A stretch of 64,000 nucleotides of DNA from contig NZ_SLWS01000001.1 in NCBI RefSeq assembly GCF_004345645.1, forward strand, positions 1,243,546 to 1,307,545, written 5' to 3'. The translations under genes and the position numbers were made by a program. This DNA is from Actinocrispum wychmicini (GTDB lineage Bacteria; Actinomycetota; Actinomycetes; Mycobacteriales; Pseudonocardiaceae). Shown here piece by piece: positions 56,918-64,000 of this stretch. Below the pieces are notes generated by a model. That model was not told the origin of the DNA. It saw nothing but the letters and a program-made list of their open reading frames with translations, and ran no database searches. The first letter of the stretch is position 1; the number at the start of each line of letters is the position of its first letter.

Positions 56918-57871
56918 TCAGTCCACCGTCACGTAGTCCGGGCCGCTGTAGTGGCCCTCGAGTTGGGTTCTGCGTTGCATCAGCAGGTCGTTGAGCAGGC
57001 TGGACGCGCCGAACCGGAACAGTTTGTTGGTCAGCCACGCCGGCCCGGCGACCTCGTGCACCGCCACCAGGTAGCGGATCGCGTCCTTGGTCACCCGGAT
57101 GCCACCGGCCGGCTTGACCCCGCGCAGCTGGCCGGTGGCCTTGTGCCAGTCGTGCACGGCCTGCAGCATCACGTGCGTCACCGGCAGGGTCGCCGCGGGG
57201 GACACCTTGCCGGTGGAGGTCTTGATGAAGTCGCCGCCGGCGAGCAGGGCCAGCCAGGACGCGCGCCGGACGTTGTCGTAGGTGACCAGTTCGCCGGTCT
57301 CCAGGATGACCTTGAGGTGCGCGTCGCCGCACGCCGCCTTCACCGCCTGGATCTCCTCGAAGACCTGGCCGTACCGGCCGGACAGGAACGCGCCGCGGTC
57401 GATCACCATGTCCACTTCGGACGCCCCGGCGTTGACCGCCTCCTTGACGTCCGCCAACTTGATCTCCTTGGCGGCCCGGCCGGACGGGAACGCGGTGGCC
57501 ACACTCGCCACCTCGATCGACGTGCCGCTGAGCGCCTCGACCGCGACGGTCACCAGGTCCGGATACACGCACACGGCCGCGACCTGCGGAACGTCCGGCC
57601 GCTCCGGGTCGGGCCGGCGGGCCTTGGCGCACAGCGAACGGACCTTGCCGTGCGTGTCCGCGCCTTCCAGGGTGGTCAGGTCGACCATCGAGATCGCGGT
57701 GTCGATCGCCCACAGCTTCGACGCCTTCTTGATGCTGCGGGTGGCCAGGCCCGCGGCCCGCTGTTCAACGCCGACCTGGTCGACGCCGGGCAGGCCCTGC
57801 AGGAACCGGCGCAGGGACGTCTCGTCGCGGGTCGCCTCGGCGAACTCGGGCGGCGATGTCGAAGTGGCCAT
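56918..57871 (-). CDS. deoC: deoxyribose-phosphate aldolase
   Basis: 317 residues, the longer actinobacterial form. It cleaves deoxyribose-5-phosphate to acetaldehyde and glyceraldehyde-3-phosphate. The catalytic Lys that forms the Schiff base lies in VILETGELV/GGDFIKTSTGK, and VKPAGGIRV provides the second Lys. VDMVIDRGAFLSGRY is the conserved Asp-bearing strand. It is the first gene of a deoC-ALDH-halfALDH row and links with deoA 10 kb upstream on the other strand. Confidence 0.94.
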   Translation of the reverse strand: MATSTSPPEFAEATRDETSLRRFLQGLPGVDQVGVEQRAAGLATRSIKKASKLWAIDTAISMVDLTTLEGADTHGKVRSLCAKARRPDPERPDVPQVAAVCVYPDLVTVAVEALSGTSIEVASVATAFPSGRAAKEIKLADVKEAVNAGASEVDMVIDRGAFLSGRYGQVFEEIQAVKAACGDAHLKVILETGELVTYDNVRRASWLALLAGGDFIKTSTGKVSPAATLPVTHVMLQAVHDWHKATGQLRGVKPAGGIRVTKDAIRYLVAVHEVAGPAWLTNKLFRFGASSLLNDLLMQRRTQLEGHYSGPDYVTVD

Positions 57872-57932
57872 GAGACAGGAGTCTATGCCGGGTCCCCGCC
57901 GGTCGGGCCGTGGTCACCCGAGGTGATCGGCG

Positions 57933-58583
57933 CTACTCCTCGATCTGGCCGCGGGTGTTGTCGATCTGGCCGCGGGGCTTCTTTTTCTTGGCCGGCTTGA
58001 CCTCGACGCCGGCCATCATCGCGAACCCGGTGATCCGCACCACCGGCCGGCCCTCCGCGGGGGTGCCGAGGGTCTTGTCCTCGAACGCGCCCATGAAGCC
58101 GATCCCGTCGACCTGCACGTGGATGTCGTCCGGGACCCGGATCTCCACGCCGCCCCAGAACGTGAAGACCTGGATGGTGGTGTGCTCGGCGACGAACGTG
58201 GCCTGCGACAGGTCCAGGTCCACCCCGCCCATGACCGCGACCACGTTGTGGTGCGGCGGGCAGACCCACGGGGTCTTGCGGTCCACGCCGGACATGATCG
58301 CGATGGACTGGGCCGGTCCGGTCGTGCCGCCGATCCGGTTGGTCGAGACCGGCATGGACTGGGGGACGGCGAGCGCGCGCGGCGCCTGGACGGGCAGGTC
58401 ACGGGTGACCGGTTCGAGGTCGGCGAAGGTCTTGGCCGCGTAGACGGTGTCCAGGCGTTCCTCGAGTTCCTTCAGGTCGATCCGACCGTCGGCCATCGCG
58501 CTGTGCAGGATCTGCGCCACCTTCTCGCGGTCCTCGTTCGAGATCCGGATGCTCAGGTGGTCCCCCGGCTGCTGCTCACTCAC
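57933..58583 (-). CDS. DUF1707 and LiaF-like C-terminal domain protein
   Basis: 216 residues. The DUF1707 (SHOCT-like) domain is LSIRISNEDREKVAQILHSA followed by MADGRIDLKELEERLDTVYA (about 10-50). The second half, VVAVMGGVDLDLSQATF with VFTFWGGVEIRVPDD, matches the beta-helical C-terminal domain of LiaF-type cell-wall-stress sensors. There are no membrane segments. The tail GQIDNTRGQIEE is an imperfect duplication; the underlying DNA holds TCGATCTGGCCGCGGG twice (57940-57955 and 57961-57976). It is divergent from the thrS leader. Confidence 0.85.
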   Translation of the reverse strand: MSEQQPGDHLSIRISNEDREKVAQILHSAMADGRIDLKELEERLDTVYAAKTFADLEPVTRDLPVQAPRALAVPQSMPVSTNRIGGTTGPAQSIAIMSGVDRKTPWVCPPHHNVVAVMGGVDLDLSQATFVAEHTTIQVFTFWGGVEIRVPDDIHVQVDGIGFMGAFEDKTLGTPAEGRPVVRITGFAMMAGVEVKPAKKKKPRGQIDNTRGQIEE

Positions 58584-58619
58584 ACCCCGAGACTAGTCCG
58601 ATCTGCTACCGTGAGGAAC

Positions 58620-58667
58620 ATGATGCGCGCTGTGACGACGACGCCGGAGACGGTCCCGGCGCGCTGA
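58620..58667 (+). CDS. Thr-rich leader peptide of thrS
   Basis: A 15-codon ORF, MMRAVTTTPETVPAR, in which four codons are Thr (ACG three times in a row at 58635-58643, and ACG at 58650-58652). Its ATG has GAGGAAC just before it and also lies 7 nt after a TACCGT hexamer, the same spacing as the metG leader. The stop is 13 nt before a perfect hairpin. A ribosome waiting for charged Thr-tRNA at the triple codon would leave the downstream RNA free to refold. No Thr-biosynthetic gene is involved; the following gene is a threonyl-tRNA synthetase. Confidence 0.7.
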   Translation: MMRAVTTTPETVPAR

Positions 58668-58680
58668 CGAGTGTTTTCGC

Positions 58681-58710
58681 GAAGCCCCGGGGCGGGTGCC
58701 CCGGGGCTTC
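58681..58710 (+). terminator. attenuator hairpin upstream of thrS
   Basis: GAAGCCCCGGGGC and GCCCCGGGGCTTC form a perfect 13-bp stem with a GGGT loop, after the leader stop and 42 nt before the thrS ATG. GTCCCGG in the leader ORF (58653-58659) can pair with CCGGGGC of its left arm (58687-58693) as an antiterminator. No T-run follows. Confidence 0.65.
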
Positions 58711-58751
58711 GTCGTGTGGTCACCCGCTCCCTGTCGATGAGGGAGATGTCC

Positions 58752-59957
58752 ATGTACGACCACCGAAAGCTCGGCCGCGAACTCGGCCTGTTCGACACCG
58801 ACCCGCTGATCGGCGCCGGCCTGCCGTACTGGCTGCCGGCCGGCGCGATTGTCCGGCACACCCTGGAGGAGTACGTCCGCGCGATCGAACGCCGGGCCGG
58901 CTACCAGCACGTGTACTCGCCGGTGATGGGCAAACGCGAGTTGTACGAATTGTCCGGGCACTGGGCGCATTACCGGGACGACATGTTCCCGCCGATGGAT
59001 CTCGGCGGTGAGCAGGTCGTGCTGCGGCCGAGCCTGTGCCCGCACCACGCGGTGATCTACCGGACCCATGCGCACAGCTACCGCGAACTTCCGTTGCGGA
59101 TAGCCGAGTTGGGCGGTATGCACCGCGCGGAACTGTCTGGTGTGCTCGGTGGGCTGACCCGGGTGCGGGCGATCCAGTTGAACGACGCGCATGTCTTCTG
59201 CACCCCGGAACAGGTCGCCGACGAGGCGGCGGCCGCGCTGGGGCTGATCCGGCAGGCGTACGCGGCGCTGGGCATCCGGCCGGTGCGGTACCGGTTGTCG
59301 TTGCCCGGCCCGGGCGGGAAGTACGTTGACGAGCCGGAGGTGTGGCGCCAGGCGCCGGCACTGCTGGTCGACGTCCTGGAGCGGTCGGGTGTGCCGTACG
59401 AGGCGGTTGACGGCGAGGCCGCGTTCTACGGACCCAAGATCGACGTGCAGATCGCCGGCAGCGCCGGCCGGGAGGCGACCCTGTCCACCGTCCAGGTCGA
59501 CTTCTACCAGCCCAAGCAGTTCGACCTGCACTACATCGGGCCGGACGGCGCCAAACACCGGCCGGTCATGGTGCACCGCAGCATCATCGGCAGCGTCGAA
59601 CGTGCCGTCGCCCACCTCATCGAGCTGTACGGCGGCGCGTTCCCGGCGTGGCTCGCGCCCACCCAACTGGCGGTGCTGCCCATATCGGACGCTGAACTCC
59701 CACACGCTGATGCGTTGCTGAAAGGCACCGAGCTTCGTGTGGAGATCATCGGCCCGGAGCGCGGCAGCCTGGGCGCACGCGTCAGGGACACGCGACTCGT
59801 GCCGTACGTGGCGGTGATCGGTGCCCGTGAGGCGGCCGATGATCACGTCGCCTTGCGGCTGCGTGACGGCCGTCGGCTGGACCCGATGCCAGCCGCCGAG
59901 GCGCTGCGCCGGATCGGCACTTTCGTGGACATGCACAGCCTGGCGCTGTGGGACTGA
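58752..59957 (+). CDS. thrS: threonyl-tRNA synthetase, short form without editing domain
   Basis: 401 residues from ATG 58752, with AGGGAG 6 nt upstream; earlier starts fall in the attenuator or lack a spaced RBS. It begins at [12 protein letters not shown], the start of the ThrRS catalytic core, so the TGS and N2 editing domains of standard ThrRS (about 650-690 residues) are absent. The zinc ligands Cys96 (LRPSLCPHH), His147 (NDAHVFC) and His275 (MVHRSIIGS) are kept, as is motif 3 Arg284. The usual PMNCPGH is PSLCPHH, a divergent active-site loop. The C-terminal ~115 residues are the anticodon-binding domain. It may be a reserve or inhibitor-resistant ThrRS. Confidence 0.93.
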   Translation: MYDHRKLGRELGLFDTDPLIGAGLPYWLPAGAIVRHTLEEYVRAIERRAGYQHVYSPVMGKRELYELSGHWAHYRDDMFPPMDLGGEQVVLRPSLCPHHAVIYRTHAHSYRELPLRIAELGGMHRAELSGVLGGLTRVRAIQLNDAHVFCTPEQVADEAAAALGLIRQAYAALGIRPVRYRLSLPGPGGKYVDEPEVWRQAPALLVDVLERSGVPYEAVDGEAAFYGPKIDVQIAGSAGREATLSTVQVDFYQPKQFDLHYIGPDGAKHRPVMVHRSIIGSVERAVAHLIELYGGAFPAWLAPTQLAVLPISDAELPHADALLKGTELRVEIIGPERGSLGARVRDTRLVPYVAVIGAREAADDHVALRLRDGRRLDPMPAAEALRRIGTFVDMHSLALWD

Positions 59958-60007
59958 GGCGTCTCGTTCGCCGAAGACCACGTTGGCTTGGCCGCGCCGA
60001 TCGTTTA

Positions 60008-60084
60008 CGCCCCGCAACACGCCCGACATCGCCCCGAGCACAGCGGCGGCCGGCCCCGTGCGGAGATGTCGGTCGCGTGGGGCG
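60008..60084. repeat. long imperfect inverted repeat between thrS and upp
   Basis: CGCCCC (60008-60013) and CCGACATC (60023-60030) are mirrored by GATGTCGG (60065-60072) and GGGGCG (60079-60084). The RNA could form a long two-part stem, serving as thrS terminator or as leader structure for upp. There is no T-run and no known motif. Confidence 0.35.
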
Positions 60085-60156
60085 GGGTGGAAACGGTCGG
60101 CTGAAGGCGGCCAAGCCCGTTCGAGCGGAGCGAGGACAGAGGATACCTTGTCGCAC

Positions 60157-60780
60157 ATGGACGTCCTCGAGGTTGACCACCCGCTGGCCAAGGCCCGCCT
60201 GACCACCATGCGGGACGCTCGCACGGACAGCGCGGCCTTCCGGGCCGCGCTGCACGAGCTGACCCTGATGCTCATCTACGAGGCGATGCGGGACGCTCCG
60301 GTGCGGGTGGAGCGCATCCACACCCCGGTCGCCCGGACCGACGGCTACGAGCTGGCGAACCCGCCTTTGCTCGTGCCGGTGCTGCGGGCCGGGTTGGGCA
60401 TGGCCGACCAGGCGCACAAGCTCATCCCGGACGCCCAGATGGGGTTCGTGGGGATGAGCCGCGACGAGGAGACGCTCAAGCCGACGCCGTACATGGAGTC
60501 GCTGCCGGAGAGTCTCGCCGGCCGGCCGGTGTTCGTGCTCGACCCGATGCTCGCCACGGGCGGCTCGATGAAGTACACGATCGAACTGCTCGTGGGCCGG
60601 GGCGCGACGGACGTGACGGCGGTGTGCGCGCTGGCCGCTCCGGAGGGGATCCGGGTACTCGCCGAGTCCGGCCTGCCTGTCCGGCTGGTCACGGCGAGTA
60701 TCGACGAGCGCCTCAACGACTCCGGGTTCATCGTGCCCGGGTTGGGCGACGCGGGTGACCGTCAGTACGGGGCGGTGTGA
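60157..60780 (+). CDS. upp: uracil phosphoribosyltransferase
   Basis: 207 residues from ATG 60157. It makes UMP from uracil and PRPP. The PRPP-binding loop is [20 protein letters not shown] and the flexible-loop segment is [36 protein letters not shown] and the uracil-binding YGAV-type end ([13 protein letters not shown]) complete the family pattern. It completes the pyrimidine salvage set in this window. The last 19 bases overlap the convergent TetR gene. Confidence 0.96.
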   Translation: MDVLEVDHPLAKARLTTMRDARTDSAAFRAALHELTLMLIYEAMRDAPVRVERIHTPVARTDGYELANPPLLVPVLRAGLGMADQAHKLIPDAQMGFVGMSRDEETLKPTPYMESLPESLAGRPVFVLDPMLATGGSMKYTIELLVGRGATDVTAVCALAAPEGIRVLAESGLPVRLVTASIDERLNDSGFIVPGLGDAGDRQYGAV

Positions 60781-61337
60781 GCGGTCCGGCGGGGCGTGGT
60801 GGCCAGGCCGGCGCGCAGGACGCGTTCGACTTGGCCACTGTCCGTGAGGTTCCCGTTCAGCTCCAACGACACCAGGCCGTGCGCCAGCCCCCAGACCGTC
60901 ATGGCCGCGGTCACCGGGTCGTCGAGGCCGGCTCGGCGTCCAACCGCGACCATCGGTTCAAGCACGTGTCCAGCTGCCTCGTGGTCCGGTTCGAACCCGG
61001 CGACGGCTTTGGTGAACATGATCGAGTAGAGATGCGGCTCGGCGAGCGCGGCTCGCCGGTAGGCCAGTCCGAGCCGGACCAGGTCCTCCTCCGGGTCGCC
61101 CGTGCAGTCCGTCTCGTGCAGTCGGGCACCGAAGCGTTGGAACGCCGCGACGTACAGTTCCCGCACCAGAGCGGGCTTTCCGCCGAACAGCGAGTACACG
61201 GCCGTGGTGGAGGTGCCGACGTCGGCGGCGAGCCGCCGGAGGCTCAGCGCGTCGGGACCGGCGTCGGACAGGAGCTGTCCGGCACGGTCCAGCAGTCGGA
61301 CGCGTAAGGCCTCGTCGTGTGTTTTGGGGCGGGGCAC
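60762..61337 (-). CDS. TetR-family regulator
   Basis: 191 residues from GTG 61337 (a TTG three bases earlier is possible). The helix-turn-helix is [20 protein letters not shown] followed by [20 protein letters not shown] (about 19-58). The ligand domain has [20 protein letters not shown] and [15 protein letters not shown], the WHG-like pattern. Inducer unknown. No neighbouring target is evident: upp is convergent, and the RHH gene is 134 nt away, so it may mainly regulate itself through palindromes upstream. Confidence 0.9.
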   Translation of the reverse strand: MPRPKTHDEALRVRLLDRAGQLLSDAGPDALSLRRLAADVGTSTTAVYSLFGGKPALVRELYVAAFQRFGARLHETDCTGDPEEDLVRLGLAYRRAALAEPHLYSIMFTKAVAGFEPDHEAAGHVLEPMVAVGRRAGLDDPVTAAMTVWGLAHGLVSLELNGNLTDSGQVERVLRAGLATTPRRTAHTAPY

Positions 61338-61363
61338 CAACTGAGGTTAGCCCGGAAATGTGT

Positions 61364-61393
61364 AGTCGGTTCCGACTGTGCACCAAAGTGCAC
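61364..61393. promoter_or_regulatory. two adjoining palindromes upstream of the TetR gene
   Basis: AGTCGGTTCCGACT (61364-61377) is a perfect 14-bp palindrome, immediately followed by GTGCACCAAAGTGCAC (61378-61393). Either is a candidate operator for the TetR protein, whose start lies 27 nt away. Confidence 0.45.
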
Positions 61394-61470
61394 CCCTGCG
61401 GGCAGCGGGTTCGCCACTCGCGTGCGTTACGGGCGCTGGTTTTTCGTGATCCAGGCGTTAGGATGCCTCA

Positions 61471-61677
61471 ATGGCCTTGACCTTGCGCCTGAGCGACGAG
61501 GAGACCGAGCGCTTGGCAGCGCTCGCTGAGGCTGAAGGACGCTCCGAGCAGGAGATCCTGAAGCTCGCGCTGGCCGAGCGGTGGTCGAAGCTGCACAAGC
61601 AGCAGCAGATCGGCGACGTGCTCGAACGAATCCTGCCGCGCTACGAAGGACTGCTCGACCGACTCGGCACCGGGTGA
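61471..61677 (+). CDS. ribbon-helix-helix antitoxin
   Basis: 68 residues. TLRLSDEETERLAALAEAEG is the ribbon and first helix, and SEQEILKLALAERWSKL the second helix, of a CopG/Phd-like RHH DNA-binding protein. The C-terminal part (QIGDVLERILPRYEGLLDRLG) is the likely toxin-binding helix. It precedes a Doc/Fic-type gene by 27 nt, so the pair is a toxin-antitoxin module. Confidence 0.8.
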   Translation: MALTLRLSDEETERLAALAEAEGRSEQEILKLALAERWSKLHKQQQIGDVLERILPRYEGLLDRLGTG

Positions 61678-61704
61678 TCCAGTCACACGCTGTATAAGTG
61701 TGCG

Positions 61705-62091
61705 GTGATCACCTATTTGGACGCCAGCGACTTACTCGTCCTGGCGGCTGCGGTGACCGGGGGAGATCTGGTCGTGCGTGACATCGGCCTGCTCGACTCG
61801 GCCGCACATCGCCCGCAGGCGACCGTGCTCGGCGTGGAGGCGTACGACACCCTCTGGCTCAAAGCGGCCGCGCTGATGGAGTCGATAATCCACACCCGTC
61901 CGTTCGCTGAGGGCAACTGGCGGCTCGGCTGGGTCGCCGCTGTCACCTTCTGCGACATCAACGGCTGGTGGGTGGACGCGGACGAGGACGCCGCGCTCGA
62001 CCTGGTCAGAGAGGTCGACCGGGGGGAGATCGAGGTGCCGGGGCTGGCCGATCACCTGGAGTCATGGGGTCTCCCGCGTAAATCACCTTGA
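61705..62091 (+). CDS. Doc/Fic-family toxin with altered Fic motif
   Basis: 128 residues from GTG 61705. The size and the VEAYDTLWLKAAALMESIIH helix before the core fit Doc-type toxins. The Fic motif, usually HxFx(D/E)GNKR, is R65-P-F-A-E-G-N-W-R73: the catalytic His is Arg and the Lys is Trp, whereas Glu69, Gly70, Asn71 and Arg73 are kept. Doc normally phosphorylates EF-Tu, and the His acts as general base. The variant may be inactive, or use another chemistry. The following region, LGWVAAVTFCDINGWWV, is normal for the family. Confidence 0.8.
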   Translation: MITYLDASDLLVLAAAVTGGDLVVRDIGLLDSAAHRPQATVLGVEAYDTLWLKAAALMESIIHTRPFAEGNWRLGWVAAVTFCDINGWWVDADEDAALDLVREVDRGEIEVPGLADHLESWGLPRKSP

Positions 62092-62118
62092 CCTAGAGCG
62101 CGCTCCAGGTTCTAGCGT
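62088..62118 (+). promoter_or_regulatory. MerR-type promoter with 19-bp spacer
   Basis: TTGACC (62088-62093) and TAGCGT (62113-62118) are separated by 19 bp, the long spacer typical of MerR-controlled promoters. The dyad ACCTAGAGCG/CGCTCCAGGT (62091-62110, one mismatch) lies in the spacer. The GTG of the regulator is 6 nt downstream, so the mRNA is probably leaderless. Confidence 0.7.
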
Positions 62119-62124
62119 CGGGAC

Positions 62125-62496
62125 GTGACTTACGCGATTGCCCAAGCGGCTGAACGCAGTGGGCTGTCCATCGACACACTGCGTTACTACGAACGGATCG
62201 GCCTGGTCGAGCCGCCGGCGCGGGACTCCGGCGGCCGCCGGAGCTACAGCGACGAGGACCTGTCCTGGCTGGAGTTCCTCACCAAACTGCGAACCACCGG
62301 TATGCCCATCAGAATGATGCGGGAGTACGCGCAACTGCGCGGGCCCGGCGTGGAGGCGAAGCGTCGGCAGATCCTCGTCGAGCACCGCGCGGACGTGCTG
62401 AGCCGGATCGCCGAACTGCAGAGCTGTCTCGACACCCTGAACTACAAGATCGATTCCTACTGCACGATGACCCCGATCCAGGAGGCCACCGCATGA
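62125..62496 (+). CDS. MerR-family regulator
   Basis: 123 residues from GTG 62125. The winged helix is [20 protein letters not shown] followed by [19 protein letters not shown] (4-42), and a second helical part includes [18 protein letters not shown] dimerisation coiled coil ([20 protein letters not shown]) follows. Only one or two Cys occur (SC and YC near the C-terminus), so metal sensing is doubtful. It should act on the promoter just upstream and drive itself together with the aldo/keto reductase gene, whose start overlaps its stop (ATGA). Confidence 0.9.
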   Translation: MTYAIAQAAERSGLSIDTLRYYERIGLVEPPARDSGGRRSYSDEDLSWLEFLTKLRTTGMPIRMMREYAQLRGPGVEAKRRQILVEHRADVLSRIAELQSCLDTLNYKIDSYCTMTPIQEATA

Positions 62497-63461
62497 CACT
62501 GTCCCGCCGCCGGTTGGGGCGGCTCGAGGTGGGCGCCCAGGGTCTGGGCTGTATGGGAATGAGCCAGAGCTACGGGCCGGCGGACGAGACGGAGTCCCTC
62601 GCCACCATCCACCGCGCCCTGGAGTTGGGCGTGACCCTGCTTGACACGGCTGACGTCTACGGCATGGGGGCCAACGAGGAGCTCGTCGGCCGTGCGATCG
62701 CCGGCCGCCGGTCGTCCGTGGTGCTGGCCACCAAGTTCGGCATCGACCGGGACAACACCGCCATGGGAGTGCGCGCCGATCCCGACTACGTCCGGTCGGC
62801 CTGCGACGCCTCGCTGCGCCGGCTCGGGGTCGACCACATCGACCTCTACTACCTGCACCGGGTCGACCCGAACGTGCCGATCGAGGACACCGTCGGAGCC
62901 ATGGCCGGCCTGGTCGACGCCGGGAAAGTCAGTCACCTGGGGCTGTCCGAGGCGGGTGCGGACACGATCCGGCGCGCCAACGCCGTCCACCCGATCACCG
63001 CACTGCAGAGCGAATGGTCGCTGTGGACCCGAGACATCGAGGGGTCCATTGTGGACACCTGTCGGGAGTTGGGCATCGGGATCGTGCCGTTCTCGCCGCT
63101 GGGGCGGGGTTTTCTGACCGGCCGGGTCGCGGCCGACCTGCCTAAGGACGACATGCGCCGGGGCCTGCCCCGGTTCGTGGGCGAGAACTACGACCGGAAC
63201 CTCGCCATCGTGGCCGCCCTGCGTGAGCTGGCTGCGGAGCGCGGGGTGACGGCGGGGCAGCTCGCCCTGGCCTGGGTGCAGAACCAGGGCGACGACGTGG
63301 TGCCCATTCCGGGAACCAAGCGGCGTACGTACCTGGCGGAGAACGTCGCCGCGGCCGAGTTGACGTTGTCCGCTGAGGACATGGCGCGGATCGAGGCGAC
63401 CGCCGGCGATGTGGCCGGCGACCGGTACCAGGCGGAGCTGATGAAGTTCGTCGATCGGTGA
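62493..63461 (+). CDS. aldo/keto reductase
   Basis: 322 residues. It follows the AKR barrel: [32 protein letters not shown] with the catalytic Asp and Tyr, VLATKFG with the Lys, and [16 protein letters not shown] with the His. The NADPH site is in [14 protein letters not shown] and [15 protein letters not shown]. This resembles AKR13-type enzymes that reduce aldehydes or quinones. It is coupled to the MerR gene, a common pairing in which the regulator senses a reactive compound and the reductase removes it. Confidence 0.93.
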   Translation: MTLSRRRLGRLEVGAQGLGCMGMSQSYGPADETESLATIHRALELGVTLLDTADVYGMGANEELVGRAIAGRRSSVVLATKFGIDRDNTAMGVRADPDYVRSACDASLRRLGVDHIDLYYLHRVDPNVPIEDTVGAMAGLVDAGKVSHLGLSEAGADTIRRANAVHPITALQSEWSLWTRDIEGSIVDTCRELGIGIVPFSPLGRGFLTGRVAADLPKDDMRRGLPRFVGENYDRNLAIVAALRELAAERGVTAGQLALAWVQNQGDDVVPIPGTKRRTYLAENVAAAELTLSAEDMARIEATAGDVAGDRYQAELMKFVDR

Positions 63462-63463
63462 CC

Positions 63464-64000
63464 TCAGAGCATCCCCGCGATCGCGGCCAGCTGGTCGGCC
63501 TGCGCCGCCATGTCCAGCGCCGCGATCCGGAGAAGCACGTGCCGGGCACCGGCGTCGACGTACTTCCGCAGCTCCGCCTCGATGTGCTCGCGCGGCCCGG
63601 CCACCAGCAGCTGAATCGTCCGTACGACATCGAGCGGCTTGCCGTAGTTGCGTCGGGTGAAGTCGTCCAGCGCCGCCTCGCCCTCGGCGACGGTGTCCGT
63701 CACCAACACGGTCGCGTACAACGCCGGCGTGATCGCTGAAGGGTCTCTCCCGGCGGCGGCCGCGGCCGCGTGGACCGCCTCCAGACCAGGCGTGTAGTCG
63801 CTCGGCGACGGCGGGTACGGCAGCCAGCCGTCGTAGAGGCGACCGGTCCGTTCGAGGGCTTTCGGTGTGGCGCCGCCCAGCCAGATCTCCGGGCCGTGCG
63901 GGCGAGCTACGGGCGGCACAGCGTCGTAGTGCAACACCTTGCCGTGGAACGAAACGGGCTCGTCAGCTGTCCACAGCTGCCGCCACAGCGCCACGGTCTC
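63464..64000 (-). CDS. LLM-class flavin/F420-dependent oxidoreductase, C-terminal part
   Basis: The frame is open at the right edge, so the N-terminus is missing; about 179 residues are visible. FHGKVLHYDAVPPVARPHGP, then EIWLGGATPKALERTGRLYDGWL, is the conserved middle of the luciferase-like monooxygenase family. The C-terminal helices are DVVRTIQLLVAGPREHIEAE and LDMAAQADQLAAIAGML. Members use FMN or F420; the presence of fbiC in this genome makes F420 possible. It is convergent with the aldo/keto reductase gene, with 2 nt between the stops. Confidence 0.85.
   Translation of the reverse strand, partial: ETVALWRQLWTADEPVSFHGKVLHYDAVPPVARPHGPEIWLGGATPKALERTGRLYDGWLPYPPSPSDYTPGLEAVHAAAAAAGRDPSAITPALYATVLVTDTVAEGEAALDDFTRRNYGKPLDVVRTIQLLVAGPREHIEAELRKYVDAGARHVLLRIAALDMAAQADQLAAIAGML

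Noticed and set aside
58574..58751. T-box riboswitch for thrS
   Set aside because: The leader is too short and has no T-box motif.
58671..58751. Start of thrS at GTG 58671, giving an N-terminal extension
   Set aside because: The extension would be translated from the hairpin and has no family similarity; ATG 58752 has a well-spaced RBS and matches the start of the catalytic core.

Overview
The window is ordinary chromosome of a high-GC actinomycete, most likely a Pseudonocardiaceae-type organism. The support is: high G+C with many GTG starts, FbiC for coenzyme F420, a folD-DUF3017 pair, WXG100/NlpC and YbaB-like genes, a Pkn-type Ser/Thr kinase, a TNT-domain protein and a eukaryotic-type NADP isocitrate dehydrogenase. 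I see no rRNA, tRNA, CRISPR array, transposase or prophage. No stretch over 300 bases lacks a gene.

Layout. 1-6.3 kb: start of an SPFH protein, a TNT-domain protein, a frameshifted MFS gene, folD-DUF3017, VanZ-like, mdh. 6.3-16.5 kb: P450 behind a two-component pair, an inositol-phosphatase-like enzyme, HhH DNA repair protein, MFS exporter, DUF4267/TetR pair, methyltransferase, Ser/Thr kinase and membrane hydrolase. 16.6-24 kb: icd, SH3-like and lipoprotein genes, exonuclease III, a short metG, fbiC. 24-34.9 kb: a decayed HigBA-type module, YihY, two tandem DD-carboxypeptidase homologues (one lacking its catalytic residues), secreted M6 and S1 proteases, ArsR plus serine hydrolase, VapBC. 34.9-41 kb: sdhCDAB and a three-gene membrane cluster. 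41-50.7 kb: nucleoside ABC importer followed by cdd, deoA and add. 50.8-54.6 kb: acidic duplicated protein, two YbaB-like proteins, NlpC/P60 and a WXG100-like protein. 54.6-64 kb: deoC with two ALDH genes, DUF1707 protein, a short thrS, upp, TetR, RHH/Doc pair, MerR plus aldo/keto reductase, and a partial LLM oxidoreductase.

How genes work together. Nucleosides enter by the BmpA-type ABC system, are converted by cdd, deoA and add, deoxyribose phosphate is split by deoC, acetaldehyde can be oxidised by the neighbouring ALDH, and uracil is salvaged by upp. Three TCA enzymes (mdh, icd, sdh) lie in the same window but not in one operon.

The most striking signal is a matched pair of apparent attenuators. 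A reduced methionyl-tRNA synthetase gene is preceded by a 19-codon ORF rich in Met codons, and a reduced threonyl-tRNA synthetase gene by a 15-codon ORF rich in Thr codons. In each case the ORF ends 9-13 nt before a perfect GC-rich hairpin. This looks like ribosome-mediated control of two spare synthetases by charging of their own tRNAs, which would suit reserve or inhibitor-tolerant enzymes. This is inference from sequence only.
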